A program made the translations under genes and the position numbers. From CAZTPJ01 sp964614515 (GTDB lineage: Bacteria > Planctomycetota > Phycisphaerae > Phycisphaerales > UBA1924), in the NCBI GenBank assembly GCA_964614515.1, contig CAZTPJ010000051.1, positions 1 to 26,870 of the forward strand: a stretch of 26,870 nucleotides of DNA. The letters run 5' to 3'. The first letter of the stretch is position 1, and every line of letters starts with the position of its first letter. This document shows, piece by piece, positions 8,524-16,650 of the stretch. The notes below the pieces were generated by a model that was not told the origin of the DNA, did not search any database, and saw nothing but the letters and a program-made list of their open reading frames with translations.

Positions 8524-9849
8524 ATGCACGATCGGACGATTCGAGCGGGTTGTCTCGTGGCCGCGATGGCCGCACCGTTGGCGCTGCATGCGCAGTCCAC
8601 CGCCCCGGCCGTGTTCATCGCGAACAACGGCAATCTCGAGGGCGGCGTGTCATCGCTCAAACTCAACGCCCAGAACCAACTTGAACTGGTGCAGTATCTT
8701 GTCATCGGCACGCGACCGAACCTCAACGCGCCCGCGCCCGGGGCGAACGCGTATGAGATTTCCATCACGCCCGATGGGCGCTACCTCGCCATCGGCCACG
8801 CGGAATCCAACGAACCGCTTGAGCAGATCACCATCGTGGAAGTGTTGCCGGACGCGACGATGGTCATCGCGGGGCGATTCCTTGTGCCGGGGACGCCCAT
8901 CGACGTGCAGTGGGTCGGTGAGCGACGACTGGCCGTGACGCGCACGGACCCAACCCCCGATCAAATCGTCATCTACGACTTTGATCCAAGCGGACCATCG
9001 CTGACGGAGGTGTCCACCACCCCGGCCGGCACGACGACGTTCTATCTCGCGAAGCATCCGACGCTGCCGGTGCTGTATGCAAACACGTCCTCGGGCGGCA
9101 ACCGCGTGTTCGTGTTTCGCATCGAACCCTCGGGCGATCTGACGCTGATTCAGGAGGAGTTTACGGGGCCATTTCCGCTGGATCTGGCCGTGGCCGGCTC
9201 GGGGGCGTGGTTGTATGCCGCGTGCGGGATCTCGAACGATCGTCGATCGGTACTCGGGTTCGCTGTTGATGGCGAGGGTCGGCTCGCGGCGATCTCGGGT
9301 TCGCCGTTTACATCGCTGGGTAACTCGCCCTCGCATGTGTCGGTCGGATTGGACAATCGCGTACTCTTCGTCGGTCATGGCACGGACTCGACGCTGCGAT
9401 CGTTCACCATCGACCCGTCAACTGGCGCGTTGACCGCGACGGCCAACGTGTTCAACGTCGGACTACAGGGCACGCTCGGAGATGTTCACACGATGGGCGA
9501 TCTGGTCTTCGTCACGGACAATGCACGAACCATCGACGGCATCTGCGGCATCTATGCCTTCACCGCATCGCCCGATGGATCATTCACGCAGAACGGTCCG
9601 ATCGTCGAAACTGGCGGCAACCAACCCAATCGGTTCACCGTCTGGGATGCGCCGCGATTGTGCTACCCGGACTGCGACACGCAGACCGGTCCCGGCGTAC
9701 TCGACATCTTTGACTTCCTGTGCTTCGGCAATCGCTTTTCCGCCAACGATCCCTATGCCTGCGACTGCGACACGGCCACGGGGCCGGGCATCTGCGACAT
9801 TTTTGATTTTCTCTGCTTCGGGAACGCGTTCAACGCTGGGTGTCCATAG
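8524..9849 (+). CDS. Secreted beta-propeller (lactonase/YVTN-like) protein with C-terminal CDC/DIFDFLCFGN repeats
   Basis: A protein of about 441 residues. ATG 8524 is preceded by AAGGAG (8509-8514) nine bases upstream; an in-frame GTG at 8503 would place that ribosome site inside the gene. Residues 1-24 are a signal peptide (ends ALHAQ). The middle ~360 residues are blades of a seven-bladed propeller like 6-phosphogluconolactonase/YVTN proteins (ITPDGRYLAIGHAES, HPTLPVLYANTS, FTIDPSTGALTA). Enzyme activity is not implied. The end holds two 31-residue tandem units (DCDTQTGPGVLDIFDFLCFGN and DCDTATGPGICDIFDFLCFGN) with Asp-rich dockerin-like calcium loops, a tail I associate with Phycisphaerae exported proteins. 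Its role is probably surface attachment or sorting (inferred). Confidence 0.85.
   Translation: MHDRTIRAGCLVAAMAAPLALHAQSTAPAVFIANNGNLEGGVSSLKLNAQNQLELVQYLVIGTRPNLNAPAPGANAYEISITPDGRYLAIGHAESNEPLEQITIVEVLPDATMVIAGRFLVPGTPIDVQWVGERRLAVTRTDPTPDQIVIYDFDPSGPSLTEVSTTPAGTTTFYLAKHPTLPVLYANTSSGGNRVFVFRIEPSGDLTLIQEEFTGPFPLDLAVAGSGAWLYAACGISNDRRSVLGFAVDGEGRLAAISGSPFTSLGNSPSHVSVGLDNRVLFVGHGTDSTLRSFTIDPSTGALTATANVFNVGLQGTLGDVHTMGDLVFVTDNARTIDGICGIYAFTASPDGSFTQNGPIVETGGNQPNRFTVWDAPRLCYPDCDTQTGPGVLDIFDFLCFGNRFSANDPYACDCDTATGPGICDIFDFLCFGNAFNAGCP
9670..9846 (+). repeat. Tandem 93-bp coding repeat (two 31-residue dockerin-like units)
   Basis: The units begin at 9670 and 9763, each with gactgcgacacg, giving a period of 93 bases. 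Both encode D-C-D-T-x-T-G-P-G-x-x-D-I-F-D-F-L-C-F-G-N. The second is cut short by the stop codon. The Asp pattern suggests calcium binding and the cysteines may form disulfides. Confidence 0.8.
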
Positions 9850-9953
9850 CGGTCACACAAAGTCAGCGTGCGGCGATGACGCGGCTCGGGTCCGAACTCC
9901 AATGTGGTCATGGTCCGGTCGTCGAGTATTGGCGTTGGCCGATTGCACGCCAA

Positions 9954-10038
9954 TGGGCCAGGTGGGAGTCGAACCCACACGCCCCTTTCGGGGCAGCGGA
10001 TTTTAAGTCCGCTGCGTCTGCCGTTCCGCCACAGGCCC
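9954..10038 (-). tRNA. tRNA-Leu (anticodon UAA)
   Basis: An 85-nt class II tRNA. The 7-bp acceptor arm is GGGCCTG/CTGGCCC with one U-U mismatch. The D-arm sequence GGCGGAACGGCAGACGC is typical of tRNA-Leu. The anticodon stem GCGGA/TCCGC closes the loop CTTAAAA with anticodon TAA. The long variable arm is GCCCC-GAAA-GGGGC, and the T arm is GTGGG-TTCGACT-CCCAC. The discriminator base is A and the 3' CCA is not encoded. Confidence 0.97.
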
Positions 10039-10369
10039 GTGACCGCGGAGTGTATCGACTTCGTTATGGGTGGTGTGGATGTGCATTGCAGGTCGATGCG
10101 CGACGTGTACCGCGCCGTCACGATGACATGGCCCGTCCGATCCAGACGATATGCCGCGCTGCTCCCGCGTGGGCGCAATCTCGAAGGGGTGAGATCACAC
10201 CGAAGGCGGCCGCATCAAGGTGACCCGGCCACGGATGCCGCCCTCTTTCGGTTCCGATAACGGTGCTCTTAGCGGAGGTTGCTGCGTCCGAGCTGGCGGA
10301 GAGCGACTTGCAGGGTATTCCATAGTCATTCAGTGAGTGTCCGCCTCTGGCAATTCCCTCGCTGTGCTC
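10039..10369. other. Intergenic stretch without recognised gene
   Basis: Between the tRNA and the next promoter I see no convincing coding sequence. Short open frames crossing it lack a ribosome site and family resemblance. No clear promoter for the tRNA was found on the minus strand. Confidence 0.6.
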
Positions 10370-10398
10370 TTGACACAGACCATAGAATTCTTTAGAAT
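10370..10398 (+). promoter_or_regulatory. Near-consensus sigma-70-type promoter for the PEP-CTERM-like gene
   Basis: TTGACA (10370-10375) is separated by exactly 17 bases from TAGAAT (10393-10398), inside a locally AT-rich patch. Transcription should begin near 10405 and give a ~60-base leader before the start at 10468. Confidence 0.75.
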
Positions 10399-10467
10399 GG
10401 CTGCTTGCTCGTCTGTGTTAGGGCGAGCCGAGATCCGCGAGAGAGATTCTTTGTGGAGGAGACAGAC

Positions 10468-11187
10468 ATGAACGGTAAGAGGTGTGTTGCTGTGGGTGCG
10501 GTGCTGGCTTTCGTCGCGAGCGCGGCGGTCGGCCAGACCACTGTGGTTCCGAATTCGTTCACGAACATGGCAGGCACTTCCGGCCTGAACACGTTCATTC
10601 GCGACTTGAACAATCCGCGAACGGGCCAACTGCTCATCGACAGCAGCGAGTTGGCGGGTCTTTCGGGCCAGTTGCTCACGGGATTGACGTTCCGACTGTG
10701 GACCGGAGCAACAGCGAACTATCCCCCCACTGACGCGACGTGGACGAACTATGACATTTTCCTGGGCGAGAGCGTGGTCCCCACCGCGGGAACCACCACC
10801 TTCGCGAGCAACGTGGTTGGGTCGCTGACGCAGGTTCGATCCGGCCCGCTGACGATCCCGGCGAACTCCTTCGCGTCAACGGGCGGTCCGCCACGGCCGT
10901 TCGGTTTCGAAATCCCGATCTCGCCGTTCCTGTACACCGGTGGGCACCTGCTTGTTGAAATCCGCCACACGGGCAGCGACATCGTCCACCCCGCCGCGGC
11001 CAGTTACTTCCTGGATGTCGCGGGGTCCACCGCGACGTTGAACCGGAGTTTCACGGGCACGGGCTACACCGCCACGACCGGCGCCTTGTCGAACTTCACG
11101 ATCACCCGATTCTCCTACGTTCCGGCACCCGGAACGCTGGCGCTTCTGGGCATCGGTGGTTTGCTGGCGGCGCGTCGGCGGCGCTGA
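10468..11187 (+). CDS. Exported PEP-CTERM-like protein of unknown function
   Basis: A 239-residue protein. ATG 10468 follows GGAGGAG (10455-10461) at six bases. Residues 1-22 are a signal peptide (MNGKRCVAVGAVLAFVASAA, then VGQ). The middle ~190 residues are a Thr/Gly/Ser-rich beta-type domain (LTGLTFRLWTGATANYPPTD, GGHLLVEIRHTGSDI) of the sort found in planctomycete exported proteins; no catalytic motif is seen. The C-terminus VPAPGTLALLGIGG... followed by RRRR has the Pro-rich motif, short hydrophobic helix and Arg cluster of PEP-CTERM sorting signals, recognised by exosortase before transfer to the surface. No exosortase gene lies in the window. The strong promoter suggests high expression. 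Confidence 0.85.
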   Translation: MNGKRCVAVGAVLAFVASAAVGQTTVVPNSFTNMAGTSGLNTFIRDLNNPRTGQLLIDSSELAGLSGQLLTGLTFRLWTGATANYPPTDATWTNYDIFLGESVVPTAGTTTFASNVVGSLTQVRSGPLTIPANSFASTGGPPRPFGFEIPISPFLYTGGHLLVEIRHTGSDIVHPAAASYFLDVAGSTATLNRSFTGTGYTATTGALSNFTITRFSYVPAPGTLALLGIGGLLAARRRR

Positions 11188-11475
11188 GCCCGATCGCTTC
11201 AGCGGCGAACCAGGTGTTGAGTTTCATCAGCGGCGTTCGCAGAACGAAATCGCCGCAGGATGTTGTGTTGACGACGCGATGATGCGTCGATGGGTGTGGG
11301 CTGCGCGCGGGTTCGGCTCATGGCGGCCGGGCCTGCGATTTGGAGCTGTCAGGGATAGCGCCCGTCGGCGTCATCGCCGAGTCATGTCATCAGACGTGCG
11401 ACGTCGGTGATTGCTTCGCCGCCGTCGAGACATGCGCGTTGCAGAACGCCCAGGCGTCGCGCCGAATCGCCCGCA
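11188..11475. other. Convergent intergenic stretch between the PEP-CTERM-like gene and aspS
   Basis: This 288-base stretch separates two convergent genes. I find no hairpin with a T tract and no believable small gene. Open frames here are overlaps from antisense reading of aspS. Confidence 0.5.
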
Positions 11476-13296
11476 TCAGGCGATGGGTGTGTTCTGGACG
11501 TGCAGTTCGGCGAGTTGTGCGGGCGGCACGAGGCTCGGCGCGCCGGTCATCAGGTCCTGGCCGATCTGCGTCTTGGGGAACGCGATGACATCGCGGATGT
11601 TCTCCGTGCCGCACAGGTGCATCACGAGGCGATCAAGGCCGAAGGCGATCCCGCCGTGCGGCGGCGCGCCGAATCGCAGCGCGTCGAGCAGCACGCCGAA
11701 CTTCAACCTGGCGTCGTCATCGGTGAGTCCGACGATGTTGAAGACCCTGGCCTGCACGTCGCGCTGATGGATTCGCACCGAGCCACCGCCGATCTCCGAC
11801 CCGTTGAGCACCATGTCGTACTGAAGATTCGTGAAGCGCGAGATCGCTTCGTTGTCGCCAGGGATGGTGCGAAGGAGCGCGTCGCGCTGCGACGGGTGCG
11901 GACTGGTGAAGGGATGGTGCGAGGCCGCCCACTTGCCATCTTCCTTCGCCCACTCGAACATCGGAAAGTCAACCACCCACACGAAGTTCCACGCATCCTT
12001 CGGGATCATCTTCAGGTCGCGAGCGATCCTCAGCCGCAGTTCGGCCAGCGCTTTGCTGCACGTCAGATAGTTGTCCGCGCCGAAGACGGCCATGTCGCCA
12101 ACCTCCAGCCCAAGGCGCGCGATCAGTTCATCCTTCACCGGTTCGAGGAACTTGGCGATGCCTGTTTCAAGCCCGGCCGTGGTGCGCTTGACGCTGGGCA
12201 GGCCGCCGGCGCCGAACTGCTTGACGAATTCGGCGTAGCCGTCGATCATTTTGCGGGTGATGGCGTCGGCACCGCCGGGGATGCGAATGGCCTTGACGAC
12301 GCCGATGTCGCGGGTTGTTGGCGCGGGCTTCGCAAGGGCCGACTTGAAGACGCCAAAGTCCATCTTCGCGGCAATGTCGGAGACATCAACGAGTTCAAGG
12401 CCGAATCTGGTATCGGGCCGATCGATGCCGTAGCGGTCCATCGCCTCGCGCCAGGTTAGCACGGGGAACGGCGGCGCCTCGTATCCGAGAATGTCCCGCC
12501 ACGCACGGCGGACAAACCCCTCCATCATCGCCATGACATCGTCACGCTCGACGAAACTCATCTCCAGGTCGATCTGGCTGAACTCGGCCTGCCGATCCGC
12601 GCGAGGATCCTCATCGCGGAAACAGCGGCAGATCTGCATGTATCGCTCGCACCCGGCCACCATCAGAATCTGCTTGAAGACCTGCGGACTCTGCGGCAGC
12701 GCGAACCATGATCCGGGCACATGGCGCGAGGGCACGACGAACTCTCGTGCGCCTTCGGGCGTGCTCTTATAGAGGATCGGCGTTTCGACTTCGAGAAACC
12801 CGTTCTCGTCGAAGTAATCGCGAGCGATTTTCGTCACGCGATGGCGCGTACGGAGGATCTGCTGCATGCGCGGACGGCGGAGGTCGATGTATCGGTGCTT
12901 GAGGCGAATCTCCTCGTGGGCGAGATTCCCGCCGCCGCCGGAGTCATCCGGCAGGAACGGCGGATTGTCGGTCTTTGCGAGAACCTCTACGCGTTCGACC
13001 ATGACTTCGACGTGGCCCGTGGGCAGTTTCGGGTTCGCGCCGCCGACGCGGGATCGCACCACGCCCTCGGCCGCGACGACATCCTCATTGCGAAGGCGAT
13101 CGGCGACTTCCAGCACTTCTGCGTCGCAGTCCTCGCGATCAAAGACGAGTTGCGTGATGCCGTCGCGGTCCCGCACATCGACGAAAATCAGGCCGGTTCC
13201 GTGGCCGCGATAGGCGTTGACCCAACCGGCGAGCGTGATGCGCTGGCCGATGTGCTGGTCTCGCAGCGCGCCGCAACTGTGTGTTCGTTTGAGCAT
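11476..13296 (-). CDS. aspS: Aspartyl-tRNA synthetase, bacterial type
   Basis: A class II synthetase of 606 residues that charges tRNA-Asp. The frame extends up to 13410, but the promoter at 13327-13355 and the family N-terminus (MLKRTHSCGALR) place the start at 13296. The N-terminal OB anticodon domain contains GWVNAYRGHGTGLIFVDVRD. The catalytic core shows FLEVETPILYKSTPEGARE (motif 1 region), then CFRDEDPRADRQAEFSQIDLE (motif 2) and GIAFGLDRLVMHL (motif 3). A bacterial GAD insertion sits between motifs 2 and 3. The OB loop has His32 (RGHG), where discriminating E. coli AspRS has Leu (RDLG). This resembles non-discriminating enzymes that also charge tRNA-Asn, but specificity is not proven. 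It lies downstream of the beta-CASP nuclease with its own promoter. Confidence 0.96.
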   Translation of the reverse strand: MLKRTHSCGALRDQHIGQRITLAGWVNAYRGHGTGLIFVDVRDRDGITQLVFDREDCDAEVLEVADRLRNEDVVAAEGVVRSRVGGANPKLPTGHVEVMVERVEVLAKTDNPPFLPDDSGGGGNLAHEEIRLKHRYIDLRRPRMQQILRTRHRVTKIARDYFDENGFLEVETPILYKSTPEGAREFVVPSRHVPGSWFALPQSPQVFKQILMVAGCERYMQICRCFRDEDPRADRQAEFSQIDLEMSFVERDDVMAMMEGFVRRAWRDILGYEAPPFPVLTWREAMDRYGIDRPDTRFGLELVDVSDIAAKMDFGVFKSALAKPAPTTRDIGVVKAIRIPGGADAITRKMIDGYAEFVKQFGAGGLPSVKRTTAGLETGIAKFLEPVKDELIARLGLEVGDMAVFGADNYLTCSKALAELRLRIARDLKMIPKDAWNFVWVVDFPMFEWAKEDGKWAASHHPFTSPHPSQRDALLRTIPGDNEAISRFTNLQYDMVLNGSEIGGGSVRIHQRDVQARVFNIVGLTDDDARLKFGVLLDALRFGAPPHGGIAFGLDRLVMHLCGTENIRDVIAFPKTQIGQDLMTGAPSLVPPAQLAELHVQNTPIA

Positions 13297-13326
13297 GGTT
13301 CTTTCCGAAGGGTGTTCCGAGCGCAG

Positions 13327-13355
13327 ACTATAGCGGGCATCGGCAAGACTGTTGA
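13327..13355 (-). promoter_or_regulatory. Putative aspS promoter
   Basis: Read on the minus strand, TCAACA (13355-13350) and TATAGT (13332-13327) are separated by 17 bases. Transcription would start near 13320, about 24 bases before the aspS ATG at 13296, which supports that start over the longer frame. Confidence 0.6.
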
Positions 13356-13402
13356 CCAACGCGCCAAAGCACGAGCCATCGAGCATCGGACGCACCGTGG
13401 AC

Positions 13403-13419
13403 GCGGGCAAGACGCCCGC
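13403..13419. repeat. Small intergenic hairpin, (G/A)AGAC-loop type, copy 2
   Basis: GCGGGC (13403-13408) and GCCCGC (13414-13419) pair perfectly around AAGAC, 30 bases past the stop codon of the beta-CASP gene. It shares the core with the hairpin at 1095-1113 but lies in the opposite orientation to its neighbouring gene. Confidence 0.4.
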
Positions 13420-13448
13420 CCCAACGGCTTCGGTGGCGATGTGCGTGC

Positions 13449-14840
13449 CTACAACTCCACGGCCTCGTTTCGCTCTGGAAGCGCGACTTCCAGGCCGTAC
13501 TTCGCGCGAATCCCCTCGGCAAGCATCTCGCGTGGCCGGTTCTCACCGTGCGTGAGAAAGACGCGCGGGCGCGATCCCGCGCACGCGCCAACCCACGCCA
13601 GCAGGCCCGATCGCCCCGCGTGCGCGGACAAGCCGCCGAGGGTGTGGATCTTCGCCTTGACGACGATCGGTTCGCCCATCACGCTCACGCGTTTGGCGCC
13701 TTCGACGAGGCGTCGCCCGAGCGTGCCCTCGGCCTGAAAACCGACGATCACAACGTGCGTACTCGGCTTCCACAGATGATGCTTGAAGTGATGCAGAATG
13801 CGCCCGCCCGTACACATTCCCGCCCCGGCGATCACGACGCACGGCGCTTCGGATCGGTTGAGGGCCATCGAATCCTCGTGAGATCGCGTGATGCGCAGGC
13901 CGGGAAAGTTCAGCGGCGTTTGCCCGCCGCGGATCAACGCCCACGATTCATCGTCGAACATCGCGCGGTGTCTGTCATACAACTCGGTGGTTGATGCGCC
14001 CATGGGGCTGTCGATGTACACCGGGATGTCGGGGAGACGTCCCTCGCGCCGCATCTGGCCGAAGTAGTACACGAGTTGCTGCGTGCGACCGACGGCGAAC
14101 GCGGGGATCAGCACCTTCCCGCCGTTGGCGTGGGCCTCTTTGACGATTTCTTCGAGTTCGATGAGCGTCGCATCCAGCGAGCGATGATCGCGATCGCCGT
14201 AAGTCGATTCGACGATGAGCACATCGGCCTTGGTGAAGGGCTGTGGGTCGCGAAGCAGCGCGAGGCCGCGCGGCCCGATGTCGCCGGAAAAGCAGACCCT
14301 GCTCGTGCGAGGGCCGTCGTTGACCGTGAACTCGAGGCTTGATGATCCGATGATGTGGCCGGCGTCCACGGCGCGGACGGTGATCCCGTTCGCGACCTCA
14401 AGCGACTCTTCGTACTTAATCGGGCGAAAACGGCCCAGGACCTCGTTGACTTCTCGCTCGGTGTACAGCGGGGACACAGGGGCCTTGCCGCGCCGCTGAC
14501 GTTTGCGTGATTCGCGCATCGCGTCCATCTGTTGGATCGACGCGGCGTCGTGGAGCAGGATGTCGCAGAGTTCTCGAGTGGCGCGCGTGGCGAAGATCGG
14601 GCCGTCGAATCCCGCGCCGGGCAAGAGCGGCAGTCGCCCGCTGTGATCGAGATGCGCGTGCGTCAGGACCACCGCGTCGAGACGATTCGCCTTGAGCGAT
14701 GGAAAGCGACGATTGCGTCGATCCACATCGCGCCCGCCCTGAATCAGCCCGAAGTCAACGAGAATGCGCGATCGAGCGGTCGAGAGTTCAAAGCAGGAAC
14801 CCGTGACTTCTCCCGCCGCGCCGTGGAAGGTGAGTTTCAT
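13449..14840 (-). CDS. Metallo-beta-lactamase-fold beta-CASP RNA-processing nuclease
   Basis: A 463-residue protein of the CPSF-73/YsgA-like beta-CASP group. MBL motifs are the conserved GAAGEVTGSC start block, Asp29 in DFG, the zinc motif HAHLDH (61-66), His162 in DAGHIIGSS and Asp187 in FSGDIG. The beta-CASP half begins with ESTYGDRDH. It ends with GAGMCTGGRILHHFKHHL (motif B area) and HTLGGLSAHAGR (motif C His). Such enzymes cut single-stranded RNA in the cytoplasm. The conserved MKLTFHGAAGEVTGS gives the start at 14840; the frame extends further upstream without conservation and into the M14 gene. It begins 46 bases after the M14 stop, so it may be at the end of that transcript, although the functions are unrelated. 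Confidence 0.93.
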   Translation of the reverse strand: MKLTFHGAAGEVTGSCFELSTARSRILVDFGLIQGGRDVDRRNRRFPSLKANRLDAVVLTHAHLDHSGRLPLLPGAGFDGPIFATRATRELCDILLHDAASIQQMDAMRESRKRQRRGKAPVSPLYTEREVNEVLGRFRPIKYEESLEVANGITVRAVDAGHIIGSSSLEFTVNDGPRTSRVCFSGDIGPRGLALLRDPQPFTKADVLIVESTYGDRDHRSLDATLIELEEIVKEAHANGGKVLIPAFAVGRTQQLVYYFGQMRREGRLPDIPVYIDSPMGASTTELYDRHRAMFDDESWALIRGGQTPLNFPGLRITRSHEDSMALNRSEAPCVVIAGAGMCTGGRILHHFKHHLWKPSTHVVIVGFQAEGTLGRRLVEGAKRVSVMGEPIVVKAKIHTLGGLSAHAGRSGLLAWVGACAGSRPRVFLTHGENRPREMLAEGIRAKYGLEVALPERNEAVEL

Positions 14841-14886
14841 GATGCGCAAAGCGCTGCGGCCCGCCAACGCTGTAAGAGGAGTTTGA

Positions 14887-16650
14887 TCACGGCCGTGGCT
14901 CCGAGGCTCGCAGTTCGACCACGGTCTCAATGTCGAGCGCCTTTTCGGCTTGGTAGCGAAGGGTCATCGTCGCGCCTTCCGGACCGGACACGATCCAGCG
15001 GAAGAGTTCGCGCCCGCGAGAGCCGATCCCGCCGGGATGCTGCATGCGCCCCGGCTCGTGCCGCTCGATGCGCATCTGTTTGTCGCGCCGCGAGTTCACG
15101 GTTCCCGCCGCCAGCATCGACACGCCTTCGCCGGGTTCGCAGAACATGATGTCGTTGGTTCCGATGTTGTTGCGACGAGCCACGCCCGTTCGCGTGGGAA
15201 TCAATCGCGTGTTCTCCACGGCCGCGGTCACAATCCACACATCCTCACCGGATGGCTCGACGTCAATCAACCCGAACTGCAACACGGGCATCTGATCCGC
15301 GTGGTACATGGTGAACGCGAAGTTGCGATGGCACTCCTCTTCGAGCAGGAACAACGGCGTGTTGCGGCTTGACCACTTGTTCGGCCCGCCGACAAGGATG
15401 CGCCCGTGCTGCGGATGATCAAACTCCGTGTACGGCGTGAAGTCCTGTCCAAAGACCATGTAGTCGCGCCAGAGTCGGCGCTGATCCTCATCGGGAGATG
15501 AGATGTCGCGCTGGAAATACTTGGCGGGCGTCCAGAGTTCATTGGTGAAACTGATGACGCCGAGACCTTCGGCGATCCAGTTGACGAATCCGCCGTGGAC
15601 CGTGTACAGGTCACGCCAGATCACCATGGATCGGTAATATGGCAGCATGATGGAGCCATTGTTGGCGATTTCGTCATACACGCGGACATCCTCGCCGGGA
15701 TACATCGACTCACGGAACTCCGCCCCTGGCCCGCGAAGGATCATGCCGCCGGCGTTGTGATAACTCTGGCCCGCGGCGATGTTCGGATGCGCAAGGATGA
15801 ACTCGCCCACGGCTTTGGTCTCGGGTGATTCGAACGGATACGGCCCCGCCCCCCCCTGGGCATACTCCGGCAGCCAGCCGCTGGGCCAGTTGCGGTTCAT
15901 GTCATCGCCGCCGGGACCATCTTCGTTGATGCGCCCGTCGCCGTCGTTGTCGATGCCTTCCTGCCCAAGCAGCGTCCACTCGCCCTTCTGCGGATGCGTC
16001 ACCCGGCGGAAGACGCGCGGGTCAACGGGATCGCGAATCCACTGCCCTTCGGGGTCTCGCTTCCACATCTGCGTGATGCTGCCATCGCCATCGAGATCAT
16101 CAGGGCCGTCTTCATCGATCAGTCCATCACGATCGCTGTCCACCGGACGACGGCTGCCGCGCGATGAACTCGATGTTTGTACTTCATCAAACCACGCCTG
16201 ACGACCGTCGGGGTTCACCGAGGGCATGAGATAGAACGTGTAGGTGTCCATCAACTTCGTCAGATCGGGAACCTGGCCGTAGGACTTGGCCAGATACCAC
16301 AGCGTATAGAGCACGGCCTCGCCGGCTTGCACTTCATTGCCGTGGACATTGCCATCGATCCACATGGCGGGCTTGGCGTCATGCGCCACGTCGCCCTTGG
16401 GATGCACGATGGCGACCCACAGATCACGGCCCTCACGGCTCTTGCCGATGTTGCGAAGATCAACCAGATCGGGATAGGCCTCGGCGATCGCCTTCATGTG
16501 CGCTTCAAACTCGGGATAGTCGTAATAGCGGTTCCAGGCGATCTCGACCTTCGATGGAATGTGCGCCTGTGCGGCGGCGTATGGCGCGAACCACGCGGCG
16601 GCGGCGGCGAATGCACACAGGCACAGGGATGTCAATCGTCGCGTGTTCAT
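14887..16650 (-). CDS. Exported zinc carboxypeptidase, family M14, with intact active site
   Basis: A 587-residue protein with a signal peptide (1-28, ends AAAQA). M14 enzymes hydrolyse C-terminal or related peptide bonds. Zinc ligands are His103 and Glu106 in DGNVHGNE and His298 in QSYHNAGG. Substrate-binding Asn252-Arg253 is in DMNRNW, and the catalytic Glu371 is in SFTNELW. Residues ~171-245 carry inserted Asp-rich calcium-type loops (DSDRDGLIDEDG, DLDGDGSIT, DNDGDGRINEDG). The C-terminal ~200 residues are a beta-type accessory region. ATG 16650 overlaps the stop of the upstream gene (ATGA) and is preceded by GGGAGG at 7 bases, the same spacing as that gene. It probably works with its neighbour at the cell envelope. 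Confidence 0.93.
   Translation of the reverse strand: MNTRRLTSLCLCAFAAAAAWFAPYAAAQAHIPSKVEIAWNRYYDYPEFEAHMKAIAEAYPDLVDLRNIGKSREGRDLWVAIVHPKGDVAHDAKPAMWIDGNVHGNEVQAGEAVLYTLWYLAKSYGQVPDLTKLMDTYTFYLMPSVNPDGRQAWFDEVQTSSSSRGSRRPVDSDRDGLIDEDGPDDLDGDGSITQMWKRDPEGQWIRDPVDPRVFRRVTHPQKGEWTLLGQEGIDNDGDGRINEDGPGGDDMNRNWPSGWLPEYAQGGAGPYPFESPETKAVGEFILAHPNIAAGQSYHNAGGMILRGPGAEFRESMYPGEDVRVYDEIANNGSIMLPYYRSMVIWRDLYTVHGGFVNWIAEGLGVISFTNELWTPAKYFQRDISSPDEDQRRLWRDYMVFGQDFTPYTEFDHPQHGRILVGGPNKWSSRNTPLFLLEEECHRNFAFTMYHADQMPVLQFGLIDVEPSGEDVWIVTAAVENTRLIPTRTGVARRNNIGTNDIMFCEPGEGVSMLAAGTVNSRRDKQMRIERHEPGRMQHPGGIGSRGRELFRWIVSGPEGATMTLRYQAEKALDIETVVELRASEPRP

Noticed and set aside
11407..13737. Long plus-strand open frames across aspS and the next intergenic region (11407-12459, 12721-13737)
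   Set aside because: They are antisense to the clearly conserved aspS, lack family resemblance and are Arg/His/Asp-rich, as expected from reading GC-rich codons backwards.
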